DNA from: Lachnospiraceae bacterium EP-SM-12S-S03
Lineage (GTDB): Bacteria > Bacillota > Clostridia > Lachnospirales > Lachnospiraceae
DNA length: 64,000 nt
Assembly: GCA_020540725.1 (NCBI GenBank)
Contig: JAJBSL010000006.1
Coordinates: 62,001-126,000 of the forward strand
Reading direction: 5' to 3'
The notes below the pieces were generated by a model. That model made no database searches, was not told the DNA's origin, and saw only the letters and a list, made by a program, of their open reading frames with translations. Shown here one piece after another: positions 27,653-36,610 of the stretch (position 1 is the stretch's first letter; the number at the start of each line of letters is the position of its first letter). Made by a program: the position numbers and the translations under genes.

Positions 27653-28408
27653 CTATTTGATTCCGCTTGCAATCCATACACTGACTACAAAAAGTGTTAC
27701 TAGATGTGCCGGATAAAATATATAAAAGAAATACTTCATTTTCATGCCACGTTTCCCATTATAGAAATAAATTAATACTAAAGAACATACTGCCGTCAAA
27801 AAATATGGATCAATCAGACCTTTTAAAGAAAACTCCATGCCACATATATACATAAGCAAAATCGCAGCAACATATCGATACACAGATTTGTTTCTAAAAA
27901 TATAAAATATGACGATCAAACATATTCCGTAATATCCGCCATCTAATTTACAGATATATGCTATAAAAGCACCAATTCCTACAATTGCAAAACATAGTGC
28001 CACATTTTTACAATTGTTTTTTATCACTGCAAGGACAAGTACTCCAAGCAACAGTGTAAACAAAACATTTTGCTGACTAAGGCTAAATATTTTTCCTCCA
28101 AAAGCCAGATCATAAATCGGTTCTGAAAGAATTGCAAACATCCCCAGGTGAAGCAAATACTTTTTCAAACTATGAGTATGTAAAAATCCTTCTACCACCA
28201 AAAAGCAAAAAACAGGAAACGCAATCCTACCTAGAATATGGCAAATTTCTATTGCTGATAACAGTAATTTAAACTGTTTGTCTGTAAACATAGAATACGG
28301 AGCATTCAAAGCAAGACCATTTTTCAATATAATCTGACCAAAATGATCGGTCAGCATGCTTATAACCGCTAATATTTTAAGTGTACTTCCTGTAAATATT
28401 TTGTTCAT
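27653..28408 (-). CDS. TraX-family membrane protein
   Basis: A 251-residue multi-pass membrane protein with about eight hydrophobic segments. The opening (LKILAVISMLTDHFGQIIL), with a conserved Asp-His in the first helix, fits the TraX family (F-plasmid TraX acetylates pilin; chromosomal homologues have unknown roles). A second typical part is GRIAFPVFCFLVVEGFLHT. No clear ribosome site precedes it, so it may depend on translation of the regulator gene 23 nt upstream. Confidence 0.85.
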   Translation of the reverse strand: MNKIFTGSTLKILAVISMLTDHFGQIILKNGLALNAPYSMFTDKQFKLLLSAIEICHILGRIAFPVFCFLVVEGFLHTHSLKKYLLHLGMFAILSEPIYDLAFGGKIFSLSQQNVLFTLLLGVLVLAVIKNNCKNVALCFAIVGIGAFIAYICKLDGGYYGICLIVIFYIFRNKSVYRYVAAILLMYICGMEFSLKGLIDPYFLTAVCSLVLIYFYNGKRGMKMKYFFYIFYPAHLVTLFVVSVWIASGIK

Positions 28409-28431
28409 AACTTTATTGACTGAGATTAGCC

Positions 28432-29079
28432 TTAATTATTTACCTCAATACAGTATTCAAGACTTACAACGTCTTCTGTGTAATCATCAGCCGTGATTTG
28501 AATGATATATGATCCCTTATCAAAATGTAATGTTTGGGAATCTTCCAATTCTTGTCCATCCAATTGGTAATACACATGCTTACTATCATCAGTAATTATA
28601 ACATGTAACTTTCCATCATCTGTCAAGGCTTTTACATTTATATCTAACTGATCATTTTTAGAGAGCGTAAAATATCTGTATCCAATCTTCATCGTAGGTT
28701 GCTCCACACCTTTTCCGCGATACGTTTCCTCTTTTTTCATTGTAAAATTTACCGAATCGTTCGATTGGATTTTCAAGCACACTCCTATACCAATTGCTGT
28801 TATCATCAATAGCAACATTACTAACCATAAGAGATATCTCTTTTTCTTCTTTCCTTGAAAATCATTTTTATCAACCTCACAGCTATCCCTTTTCAATAAA
28901 TCATCTAGAGAAATCTGAAAATAATCACTAATTTTTACAATCATCTCCAAATCCGGATAACTTTTTCCGGTTTCCCAATTAGAAACGGTTTGCCTTGAAA
29001 TGTGAAAAAGATTCGCAAACTCATCTTGACTTAAATTGTTCTTTTTACGTAAATTGTTAATTTGTTCTCCTATATTCAA
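28432..29079 (-). CDS. XRE-family regulator with a membrane helix and C-terminal sensor part
   Basis: A 215-residue protein. The helix-turn-helix spans about 4-60 (LRKKNNLSQDEFANLFHISR, then QTVSNWETGKSYPDL). One membrane helix lies at about 78-101 (YLLWLVMLLLMITAIGI), leaving a C-terminal domain of 110 residues outside the membrane. The start is TTG (29077-29079) after AGGAGGAAGG. Such regulators often control an adjacent membrane gene; here that is the TraX-like gene. Confidence 0.88.
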   Translation of the reverse strand: MNIGEQINNLRKKNNLSQDEFANLFHISRQTVSNWETGKSYPDLEMIVKISDYFQISLDDLLKRDSCEVDKNDFQGKKKKRYLLWLVMLLLMITAIGIGVCLKIQSNDSVNFTMKKEETYRGKGVEQPTMKIGYRYFTLSKNDQLDINVKALTDDGKLHVIITDDSKHVYYQLDGQELEDSQTLHFDKGSYIIQITADDYTEDVVSLEYCIEVNN

Positions 29080-29385
29080 TTCAAATCCTTCCTCCTTCCG
29101 TATGACATTATGACATTTCAGCCTCTAACCGTCTATCAAACGCCTTTTACATCTTAGTAAATATTCTGTTCAAAGTGAAAAACAGCTTTGACAAAGGACG
29201 ATTTGAAGCATTTCCGACCCAGATCATATGCATTTTCATCTCATTTTATCACACTTAGATGATTCCTGCCAAACCATTCTGTAACTCACGTTCTGCCTGG
29301 TGAATAAATAGATTTCCCACATGATTAAGCTTGTGATTCTCAGATTTTTCTTGTATAATGAACGTTGTACAAAGGAGGTACAATT
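29080..29385. other. Intergenic region between XRE and GNAT genes
   Basis: 306 nt. It holds the GNAT promoter near its end (29331-29359). The rest contains no convincing gene or repeat. A 26-codon minus-strand frame (29139-29219) lacks a ribosome site and was not called. Confidence 0.5.
29331..29359 (+). promoter_or_regulatory. Promoter of the broken GNAT gene
   Basis: TTGTGA (29331-29336) and consensus TATAAT (29354-29359) with a 17-nt spacer, followed by AAAGGAGGT and ATG. The transcription and initiation signals look intact. Confidence 0.75.
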
Positions 29386-29904
29386 ATGGAAAATTTTTAA
29401 AATATCACTTATCGTGAACCGGAAATTAGTGATGCAAAGCAGATTGTCGATTTCTACAACTATGTAGGTGGCGAAACTTCTTTTTTAAGCTTTGAAAAAG
29501 ATGAATATCCAATGGATGTTGATGGACAGGTAGAAGATATTCTTGCTACAAAAGCTCAGCCTGCCAGCATCATGATTCTCGCTCTTGACGGAGATGAGAT
29601 TGTCGGTATCGGAACAATCCACTCTGGCAATAAGATCAAAGCAAGACATCAGGGTGAACTCGGAATCGTTGTTGCACAGAAGTATCAGAAACAAGGAATC
29701 GGAAGCGAAATTATCCGTCAACTTATCGAATTCTGTAAAGGAAATGGAATTACTACAAGAATTCAGCTTGACACACGCGCTGACAATGAATTTGCAGTTC
29801 AGCTTTACAAACGTTTTGGTTTTGAAATTGAAGGCTGCCTGAAAAATACAACTTTATTAAACGGTGTTTACTATGATCTCTATGTAATGGGTCTTATGTT
29901 ATAA
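29386..29904 (+). pseudogene. GNAT acetyltransferase with a stop at codon 5
   Basis: After a good promoter and AAAGGAGG ribosome site the frame reads ATG GAA AAT TTT TAA and then continues in the same frame to 29904 with a full GNAT domain: NITYREPEISDAK at the start, ELGIVVAQKYQKQGIGSEI (acetyl-CoA loop) and ARADNEFAVQLYKRFGFEIEG-like end. One A-to-T change (AAA to TAA) would explain it. The next in-frame ATG (29512) has no ribosome site and would lose about 42 residues, including the first strands. A real mutation, a sequencing error or programmed readthrough are all possible. Confidence 0.75.
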
Positions 29905-29934
29905 TTACCCGCAATTTATGTGATTTTTAATAAT

Positions 29935-29973
29935 AAAAAGAACAAGCCATCTCTTTTGGGGGACTTGTTCTTT
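29935..29973. terminator. Bidirectional terminator between GNAT and tatD
   Basis: Stem AAGAACAAG/CTTGTTCTT with a GC-containing inner part, between convergent genes, flanked by T-rich sequence. Confidence 0.75.
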
Positions 29974-29978
29974 CTATT

Positions 29979-30743
29979 TTATTTTATACAATAAACTTCT
30001 TTTGCATTTTTCTCCGTTTGCTCTATTACAGCTTCTTCTCTGATTCCTTTAATTCTCGCAATTTCTTCTATCACATATGGAAGATTTAAAGAAGAATTGC
30101 GCTTCCCTCGATTTGGTGTCGGCGCGAGATACGGACAATCTGTCTCCAGTACAATCTTGTCGAGAGGAATATCTTCCACAACTTCTTTTAATTTCTTGGC
30201 GTTTTTGAACGTAACAACACCACCAACTCCAATATAGAAGCCCATTTTCGTATATTCTCTTGCCATTTCCTTTGAATAGGAAAAACAATGGATAATCCCT
30301 CTAAGTCCTTTCGCATGCTTTTTCATAATCTCCAATGTATCTGCTGCCGCCTCACGACTATGAATGATAACCGGAAGATTCAATTCACGAGCTAAATTCA
30401 ATTGTTCTATGAACCATTTCTTTTGGATATCATGTGATTCGTTATCCCAATAATAGTCTAAACCAATCTCTCCAACCGCCACAACCTTTTCTTCATAAAA
30501 TTGTTTCTTTAACCACGAAAAACTTTCTTCATTCAAATCTCCTGTATGGTCCGGGTGCACCCCTACGGCCGCATAAATGAATGGATAGGTTTGCGCAAGA
30601 GTGACAGAATCCCGGCATCCCCGTAGACTTGCCCCTACATTTATAATCGTACCAATTCCACATTCCCTCATACTTGCAAGTAATTCTTCTCTGTCCTCGT
30701 TAAACTGCTCATCATCATAATGAGCATGCGTATCAAATATCAT
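29979..30743 (-). CDS. TatD-family metal-dependent hydrolase / DNase
   Basis: About 254 residues. The opening MIFDTHAHYDDEQF has the HxH metal pair, with further ligands in AVGEIGLDYY, PVIIHSREA, GIIHCFSYS and ETDCPYLAP. TatD enzymes are 3'-5' DNases acting on damaged or single-stranded DNA. I start at 30743, which directly follows AAGGAGG; the longer frame lies in a repeat region. It sits downstream of metG, as tatD does in many Firmicutes. Confidence 0.92.
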   Translation of the reverse strand: MIFDTHAHYDDEQFNEDREELLASMRECGIGTIINVGASLRGCRDSVTLAQTYPFIYAAVGVHPDHTGDLNEESFSWLKKQFYEEKVVAVGEIGLDYYWDNESHDIQKKWFIEQLNLARELNLPVIIHSREAAADTLEIMKKHAKGLRGIIHCFSYSKEMAREYTKMGFYIGVGGVVTFKNAKKLKEVVEDIPLDKIVLETDCPYLAPTPNRGKRNSSLNLPYVIEEIARIKGIREEAVIEQTEKNAKEVYCIK

Positions 30744-30753
30744 TTTTTCCTCC

Positions 30754-30946
30754 TTAATTAGGGACGTAGTATTTTGCAAGTTTGCTACGTCCCCAATTAA
30801 CTTTTTCCCTGTCCCTTTTTACAAACTCCCCTGTCCCCCTAGCCTACTTTTATACCATTTTTCACTACAGGGACACACCTTTTGGCAATTGGGGACATAC
30901 TAATTCTTCATTCGGGACGTACTCTCTTTACACTTTACTACGTCCC
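30754..30946. repeat. Cluster of GGGAC-type palindromic repeats between metG and tatD
   Basis: A 16-nt arm TTAATTAGGGACGTAG (30754-30769) pairs with its complement at 30785-30800 with one mismatch. A second hairpin pairs GGGACGTA (30914-30921) with TACGTCCC (30939-30946). Between them are further GGGACA/TGTCCC units. The pattern resembles the GGGGAC-type repeats linked to REP-associated transposases of Firmicutes; no such gene is in the window. Confidence 0.65.
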
Positions 30947-30949
30947 CCA

Positions 30950-32857
30950 TTAACAAATTTCCGCTCCTGCCGGCATTTTTTTCTCCGGTGTCATCAACGC
31001 AAGATTGCCATCCGCATCTTCCGCACAGAGGAGCATTCCCTCTGACAGTACGCCTGCCAGTTTTGCCGGTTTTAAATTCACCAGTACCATTACTTTCTTA
31101 CCGACCATTTCTTCTGCTGTATAATGTGCCTTAATTCCTGATACAATCTGTTTTACCTGGCTTCCAACCTTCACCTGTGAACAAAGTAATTTCTTTGACT
31201 TTTTCACTTCTTCACAAGCGATGATTTCTCCTACCTGGAACTGCATCTTTCCAAAATCTTCAAATGTAATTTCTTCTTTCGGTTCGATATCGATCACCGG
31301 TTCTTCCTCTTTTTCCAATTCTTCTTCCACCTGTGGATGAAGTTCTGCCACTTTTGCCATCACTTCTTCAAGATCCAATCTCTGGAAAAGAATCTCCGGC
31401 TTTTCTGTCACTTTTCCATCACCAAGCTGCGAGAAGATCTTTTCTGCTGTTTCCGGCATAAATGGTGCGATTGCTTCAGCACCCTTCTTAATACTTTCGA
31501 TCAAGTTATATAATACTGTTTCGAGACGATCTTTCTTATCCTCTTCTTTTGCAAGCGCCCAAGGCATTGTCTCATCAATGTATTTGTTGCAGCGTTTGAA
31601 CAAGTTGAAAATCTCTGTGATCGCATCTGCCACACGGAGATTTTCCATTTTTTCTTCCACGATTCCCGGTGTTTTTTCTACAAATGCTTTTAAATCAGCA
31701 TCTACTTCTTCTGCTGCACCTTTATCAGTTACAACTCCGCCGAAATATTTATTTGTCATGGAAATCGTTCTATTTACAAGGTTTCCAAGTGTATTTGCAA
31801 GGTCGGAATTCAAACGTTCTACCATAAGTTCCCATGTAATAACACCGTCATTTTCAAATGGCATTTCATGAAGTACAAAATAACGCACCGCATCTACACC
31901 AAAGAAATCCACCAATTCATCTGCATAGATTACGTTTCCTTTGGATTTACTCATCTTCCCATCCCCCTGTAATAACCAAGGATGTCCAAAAATTTGTTTT
32001 GGTAATGGAAGGTCTAAAGCCATCAGGAAAATCGGCCAATAAATCGTATGGAAGCGAATGATATCTTTCCCGATTAAGTGTAAATCTGCCGGCCAGTCTT
32101 TTTTGAACTGTTCTGTGCTTTCTCCATCACAATCATAGCCAATACCTGTAATGTAGTTTGTAAGCGCATCCAGCCATACATAGACAACGTGTTTTGGATC
32201 AAAGTCTACCGGAATTCCCCACTTGAAAGAAGTTCTTGATACACAGAGATCCTGAAGGCCCGGTAATAAGAAGTTGTTCATCATCTCATTTTTACGGGAT
32301 ACCGGCTGAATAAACTCCGGATGTGTGTTGATGTGCTCAATCAGTCTGTCCGCATATTTACTCATTTTAAAGAAGTATGCCTCTTCCTTTGCCGGCTGTA
32401 CCTCACGGCCACAGTCCGGACATTTGCCATCTACAAGCTGCGATTCTGTAAAGAAAGATTCGCAAGGCGTACAATACATTCCTTCATAATGTCCTTTGTA
32501 AATGTCTCCCTGCTCGTACAGTTTCTTGAAAATCTTCTGTACCTGTTTCTCATGGTAATCATCCGTTGTACGGATGAATTTATCATAAGAAGTATTCATT
32601 AAATCTGCAATTTCTTTTACCTGTGCTGCCACACCATCCACGAACTCTTTCGGGGAAACTCCTGCCTCTGCAGCCTTCAACTCGATTTTCTGGCCGTGTT
32701 CATCTGTTCCTGTCTGAAAAAACACATCATATCCCTGACTTCTTTTGTATCTTGCAATCGCATCTGCAAGTACAAATTCATAAGTGTTACCAATGTGTGG
32801 TTTGCCTGATGTGTAGGCAATCGCCGTTGTCATATAAAATTTTTTCTTGTCTGCCAT
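30950..32857 (-). CDS. metG: Methionyl-tRNA synthetase
   Basis: About 635 residues. Class-I signatures are the HIGH-like PHIGNTYEFVLADAI near the start and KMSKSKGN. A zinc knuckle is formed by CTPCESFF and CPDCGRE. The C-terminal tRNA-binding OB domain has FGKMQFQVGEIIACEEVKKS and VNLKPAKLAGVLSEGM. I start at MADKKKFY (32857) after AAAAGGAGAGAGAAC; the longer frame lies in the leader. A Met T-box lies upstream. Confidence 0.96.
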   Translation of the reverse strand: MADKKKFYMTTAIAYTSGKPHIGNTYEFVLADAIARYKRSQGYDVFFQTGTDEHGQKIELKAAEAGVSPKEFVDGVAAQVKEIADLMNTSYDKFIRTTDDYHEKQVQKIFKKLYEQGDIYKGHYEGMYCTPCESFFTESQLVDGKCPDCGREVQPAKEEAYFFKMSKYADRLIEHINTHPEFIQPVSRKNEMMNNFLLPGLQDLCVSRTSFKWGIPVDFDPKHVVYVWLDALTNYITGIGYDCDGESTEQFKKDWPADLHLIGKDIIRFHTIYWPIFLMALDLPLPKQIFGHPWLLQGDGKMSKSKGNVIYADELVDFFGVDAVRYFVLHEMPFENDGVITWELMVERLNSDLANTLGNLVNRTISMTNKYFGGVVTDKGAAEEVDADLKAFVEKTPGIVEEKMENLRVADAITEIFNLFKRCNKYIDETMPWALAKEEDKKDRLETVLYNLIESIKKGAEAIAPFMPETAEKIFSQLGDGKVTEKPEILFQRLDLEEVMAKVAELHPQVEEELEKEEEPVIDIEPKEEITFEDFGKMQFQVGEIIACEEVKKSKKLLCSQVKVGSQVKQIVSGIKAHYTAEEMVGKKVMVLVNLKPAKLAGVLSEGMLLCAEDADGNLALMTPEKKMPAGAEIC

Positions 32858-32895
32858 GTTCTCTCTCCTTTTAAAATAATGGAATTTTAGAAAAA

Positions 32896-32935
32896 GATTA
32901 TGCATTCGCATAATCTACGCGCGCAAACTGCGCAT
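32896..32935. repeat. Palindrome plus CGCGCG unit in the metG leader
   Basis: Hairpin GATTATGC/GCATAATC (32896-32915) followed by TACGCGCGCAAACTGCGC. It resembles the unit at 15683 and lies between the T-box terminator and the metG ribosome site. Confidence 0.6.
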
Positions 32936-32939
32936 TAAA

Positions 32940-33235
32940 AAACGCCTTCTCTAATCGCTTAGAGAAGACGAGTATTACCCGTGTTACCACTTCTATTCAT
33001 CCACACCTCACGGCATGAACCTCTGCGAGTGCTCTTCACACTCTGCCGCTATAAAGGGCGGACCCATTGCACTTAACCCGAATCCGGTTCGGTGCACCGC
33101 TCAGAAGCCATCTTCCATTCTCTTCCACGCTTTCCCTCTCAGCAACAGCCGGAAGATTCCGGCATCAGGAAATTCTCTGTAAAGCTTTCAAAAATGTACT
33201 CTTTTCATCACTGCGTTTTGCCTATAATATGTTTA
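32940..33235 (-). ncRNA. T-box leader, methionine-specific
   Basis: On the minus strand a long leader ends in a terminator hairpin (CTTCTCTAATCGCTTAGAGAAG, split at 32946-32967, followed by a T run). The T-box part has AGAAGTGGTAACACGGG, whose TGGT (32986-32989) can pair with the ACCA end of tRNA-Met. A putative ATG specifier lies at 33109-33111 in the context GAAGATGGCTTCTGAG. It should sense uncharged tRNA-Met and let metG be transcribed. It lacks some of the standard core (GGTACCGCG), but the variant GGTAACxCGGG is known in Clostridia. Confidence 0.9.
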
Positions 33236-33237
33236 AA

Positions 33238-33266
33238 ATCGTATCATAGCAAGAGAAAAAAGTCAA
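33238..33266 (-). promoter_or_regulatory. Promoter of the metG T-box transcript
   Basis: Minus strand TTGACT (33261-33266) and TACGAT (33238-33243), 17 nt apart, just before the T-box leader. Confidence 0.65.
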
Positions 33267-33477
33267 GTTATCTCTTTTTCAGCGGTGTGATTGACAATGT
33301 AATTCAACTCGAATAAATTACTTGATTAAAACCCGAAATAAAAGATGCCTAAGGCTTAGATAACCTTGTGGACAGATTTCCACATAAGAATATAAAATCC
33401 ATAATAATAGAGTGAGATTTTTCCAATCTCACTCCTTATTCCAATTAAAAATATTCAACTTCCAACAATTTATCGTG
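33267..33477. other. Intergenic sequence upstream of the T-box promoter
   Basis: 211 nt. It contains the hairpin at 33410-33434 and no other recognisable element or gene. Confidence 0.5.
33410..33434 (-). terminator. Putative terminator of the GntR/peptide operon
   Basis: Stem GAGTGAGATT/AATCTCACTC with a 5-nt loop downstream of the GntR stop; the following T tract on the minus strand is weak. Confidence 0.55.
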
Positions 33478-34134
33478 TTAATAAACTGATAATATGATAT
33501 TTAAGAATGAACTTATATCTCGCTCTAACTCTTGCGCAGCTTTCTCAGCATCATTTTCAGATAAGTAATCTATAATTTTTAAATGGTTTTCACATCCCAT
33601 TTTTATAGATTGAACTCCCCATTTTTCCCAATTCCTTTGCACATAAGCTCTTGTTAATACACCTATACTTTTTTCTACCAAATTATAACAATACTTATTT
33701 CTACTATAGGACAATAACTTTAAATGAAATTTTCCATTATTATACCAATGGTTAAGCAAAGTCGTATTGGGATCATCTCCGGAGCATTCATTTATAGTAA
33801 AGCTTCTTAATTCCTCTATATCCTCTTTTGTCATAACCATTGCTGCTCTCTTCAAACAAGAAACTTCCACCATAACACGAAATTCTACAATATCCTTAAT
33901 TTCCTTTTCATCAATCCTAACTACATCATAACCATATCTAGGATGACAAACTAATACCCCTTCGTTGCATAACTCAATCAAAGCATCTCTAATTGGGGAC
34001 TTACTAACTCCATATTTTTCGATGAGATTTTTTTCATTTATAATATCACCGGGTTTATAAATGCCTTCTACTACCTCTTTTAGAATTGAATCGTATATTT
34101 CTTTTTTTAATGATGAAGTTTTTTTTCTTTGCAT
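33478..34134 (-). CDS. GntR/FadR-family transcriptional regulator
   Basis: About 218 residues. The winged helix spans about 6-70 (IYDSILKEVVEGIYKPGDII, then YGVSKSPIRDALIELCNEG) and an FCD-like ligand domain follows to the end. I start at ATG 34134 (MQRKK) after AAAGGAA; the frame upstream begins with TTG and is less likely. It is the last gene of the importer operon, 15 nt after the dipeptidase. The 19-bp sites at 41277 and 45881 are the probable targets, making this a self-regulating operon. Confidence 0.88.
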   Translation of the reverse strand: MQRKKTSSLKKEIYDSILKEVVEGIYKPGDIINEKNLIEKYGVSKSPIRDALIELCNEGVLVCHPRYGYDVVRIDEKEIKDIVEFRVMVEVSCLKRAAMVMTKEDIEELRSFTINECSGDDPNTTLLNHWYNNGKFHLKLLSYSRNKYCYNLVEKSIGVLTRAYVQRNWEKWGVQSIKMGCENHLKIIDYLSENDAEKAAQELERDISSFLNIILSVY

Positions 34135-34181
34135 TTCCTTTCTCTCCACTACCTCTTCTTTCAACAAAGTATTTTGTTTTA

Positions 34182-35597
34182 TTATAACATATTATCCAAT
34201 TCTAATATAGCTATAATGTATGTTTTTATTCCTTTCAACAATACATCTACAGCAATACATTCATCTGGTTGGTGACCTTGCCCATGTCCCTCTTCAAAAG
34301 GATTATCCGCATCCGGTACACCCGGTCCAAAGCCAACTGCACACGGAAGATGTCGTGCATAGGTTCCCCCTCCCATAGTATAAGGTTCATAATGCTTTCC
34401 TTGAACAAAATCACAGATTTTACCAAGTACTTCGATGTACGGATTATCCAATGGAACATATGCCGGTTCTGAAAGTTCGCTTATTTCCACCTCATACCCT
34501 AATTGCTTTGCAATTTCAGAAAATTTACGAATCACTTCATTCCCATCCACAGTAACCGGATAACGAACATCAAATAAGATTTGGAGTTCTCCATCTTCAA
34601 TATTAATCACACTGCCTACACAAGTCAGTTTTCCGGATTCTTTATCTTCATATGCAATCCCACAACCTTCACCATACGAATTGTATGTCATCTTTTCTAT
34701 TGAGCGAACAACATCCAATGATTTTCCAACAAGGAGATTACTTTTTGCTAAAGCATTTGCTAATACATAAATCGCATTAACCGCCCCCTCTGGAAAAGCT
34801 GCATGCTTCGAGATCCCAGTAGCTATAACCTTAACATTGTCTTCTTGCACAATACTGATACCCGGCAAGGAGCCCAATACTTTCTCTGCATGTTCAAATT
34901 CCACATTGCTAATAACTGCTTCTGCTTTTGCCGGTATGACATTCACTACACTGCCTGCACGAAACGAAATTAAGTTTCCCTCGATTTTTTGACTCAATTT
35001 TGCTCGCATGAGTCCTTTTTCTCCATAACATACTGGAAAATTTGTATCTACTACCAAATTAAAATCTGGAAGTTTTTGCGTTTTGCAAAAATGTTCAATA
35101 TCTTGCATTCCGGTCTCTTCAGAACAACCATAATAAATCTGCACATCGTTTTTAAGTTCTATACCGAATTCTTTCAAAAAGCGTAGTGCATATAAAGCGC
35201 AAATTCCTGGTCCTTTATTATCTCCTACACCTCGTCCGATTAAAAACCCATCTTTCAAAGTACATTTTAGCGGTGGATTATGCCATCCTTCTCCTAAAGG
35301 CACAACATCAAGATGGGCATACATTCCAATTTTTTTTGCTTCTTTTTTCTTTCCATTTACCAGAAGAGTTCCATAATAATAGTCATGATTCTCTATTTGA
35401 AAACCATATTCTGAAGCCAAAGAAATCATTTCATCCAAAACATCTCCACAAGGCTTTCCAAACGGATAGTTATCTTCTTTCTTTCCTGAAATACTTGGTA
35501 TTTTTACAATACGTTCTAAATCTTCTACAAATGCTTCTTTGTTGCTTTCTATCCATGTGTCTATTTTTTGAACTAAATTTTCATCAGCTTTATACAT
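34182..35597 (-). CDS. M20-family dipeptidase (PepV/Sapep-like)
   Basis: About 471 residues. The zinc-binding parts are IGMYAHLDVVPLG (HxD), a bridging Glu pair in SEETGMQDIEH, DTNFPVCYGEKG and a C-terminal GQGHQPDECI with His. The length and insert match PepV/Sapep dipeptidases. Cytoplasmic. Start at 35597, six nt after GAAGGAG. M20 also includes N-carbamoyl-L-amino-acid hydrolases, so release of an N-carbamoyl or dipeptide bond next to Cys is conceivable. Confidence 0.88.
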   Translation of the reverse strand: MYKADENLVQKIDTWIESNKEAFVEDLERIVKIPSISGKKEDNYPFGKPCGDVLDEMISLASEYGFQIENHDYYYGTLLVNGKKKEAKKIGMYAHLDVVPLGEGWHNPPLKCTLKDGFLIGRGVGDNKGPGICALYALRFLKEFGIELKNDVQIYYGCSEETGMQDIEHFCKTQKLPDFNLVVDTNFPVCYGEKGLMRAKLSQKIEGNLISFRAGSVVNVIPAKAEAVISNVEFEHAEKVLGSLPGISIVQEDNVKVIATGISKHAAFPEGAVNAIYVLANALAKSNLLVGKSLDVVRSIEKMTYNSYGEGCGIAYEDKESGKLTCVGSVINIEDGELQILFDVRYPVTVDGNEVIRKFSEIAKQLGYEVEISELSEPAYVPLDNPYIEVLGKICDFVQGKHYEPYTMGGGTYARHLPCAVGFGPGVPDADNPFEEGHGQGHQPDECIAVDVLLKGIKTYIIAILELDNML

Positions 35598-35629
35598 ATC
35601 GCACTCCTTCTTTTTCAAAAACATGCTAA

Positions 35630-36610
35630 TTATTTATCGCACAAATGGCATGCGACCAAATGTCCATTACCAATATCATGAAGTAAAGGACACTTTTGTT
35701 TGCAAATATCAGATGCATACTTACATCTAGTATTGAAATAACAACCTTTCGGTGGATTCAAAGGACTAGGTACATCCCCAGCTAAAATTTCTCTCTTCAT
35801 TTTCTTATCTACATCCGGTATTGGAATTGCTGATAACAATGCCTTAGTATACGGATGCTGTGGATGATTGTATAAATCATCTTTAGTAGCAACTTCTACA
35901 ATTTTACCTAAATACATAACCGCAATTCTATCTGACACATATTTTACAACGCTAAGATCATGTGATATAAATAAATATGTAAGCTTTTTAGTTTTTTTCA
36001 GATCTTGAATCAGATTAAGTACTTGCGCACGTACAGATACATCTAGCGCCGACACCGGTTCATCGCATACCACAAATTCAGGATCCAGAACTAATGCTCT
36101 TGCAATCACTATACGCTGCCGTTGTCCACCTGAAAATTCGTGCGGATACCGATTCATCATATTTTCCGGCATACCCACTAATTCCATAATTTCTTTTACC
36201 TTTTGAATACGCTCCTTCTCTGTTCCGATCTTATACGCATCCAACGGGGCCTTGATCAATTCTAATACTGTCATTCTAGGATTCAATGAAGCATATGGAT
36301 CTTGAAAAATCAATTGCATTTTCCTTCTCATCTGACGCATTTCTTCTTTTCTCAATCCTGTAATATCTTCTCCCTTATAAAGGATTTGCCCTTCTGTCGG
36401 AGTAATTAATTGCAATATCGTACGACCAAGAGTGGATTTACCACATCCTGATTCACCTACAACACCTATTGTTTCTCCTTCATAAATTTTAAGATTCACA
36501 TTATCTACTGCATGGACAATTTTCTGAGGTTTTCCTAAAAGACTCTTTGACGTAACAAATTCCTTTTTTACATCCTTAACCTCAACTAGTACATTATTGC
36601 TCTGCGCCAT
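35630..36610 (-). CDS. Oligopeptide ABC transporter ATPase (OppF type), second system
   Basis: About 326 residues. Walker A GESGCGKSTLGR, signature FSGGQRQRIVIARAL and Walker B FVVCDEPVSALD are clear, and the C-terminal Cys segment CYFNTRCKYASDIC is the oligo_HPY type. The ATG at 36610 overlaps the TAA of the preceding ATPase (TAATG). Paralogue of the ATPase at 6316, in an independent transporter. Confidence 0.9.
   Translation of the reverse strand: MAQSNNVLVEVKDVKKEFVTSKSLLGKPQKIVHAVDNVNLKIYEGETIGVVGESGCGKSTLGRTILQLITPTEGQILYKGEDITGLRKEEMRQMRRKMQLIFQDPYASLNPRMTVLELIKAPLDAYKIGTEKERIQKVKEIMELVGMPENMMNRYPHEFSGGQRQRIVIARALVLDPEFVVCDEPVSALDVSVRAQVLNLIQDLKKTKKLTYLFISHDLSVVKYVSDRIAVMYLGKIVEVATKDDLYNHPQHPYTKALLSAIPIPDVDKKMKREILAGDVPSPLNPPKGCYFNTRCKYASDICKQKCPLLHDIGNGHLVACHLCDK

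Noticed and set aside
29139..29219. Minus-strand 26-codon frame between XRE and GNAT genes
   Set aside because: No ribosome site and no recognisable family.
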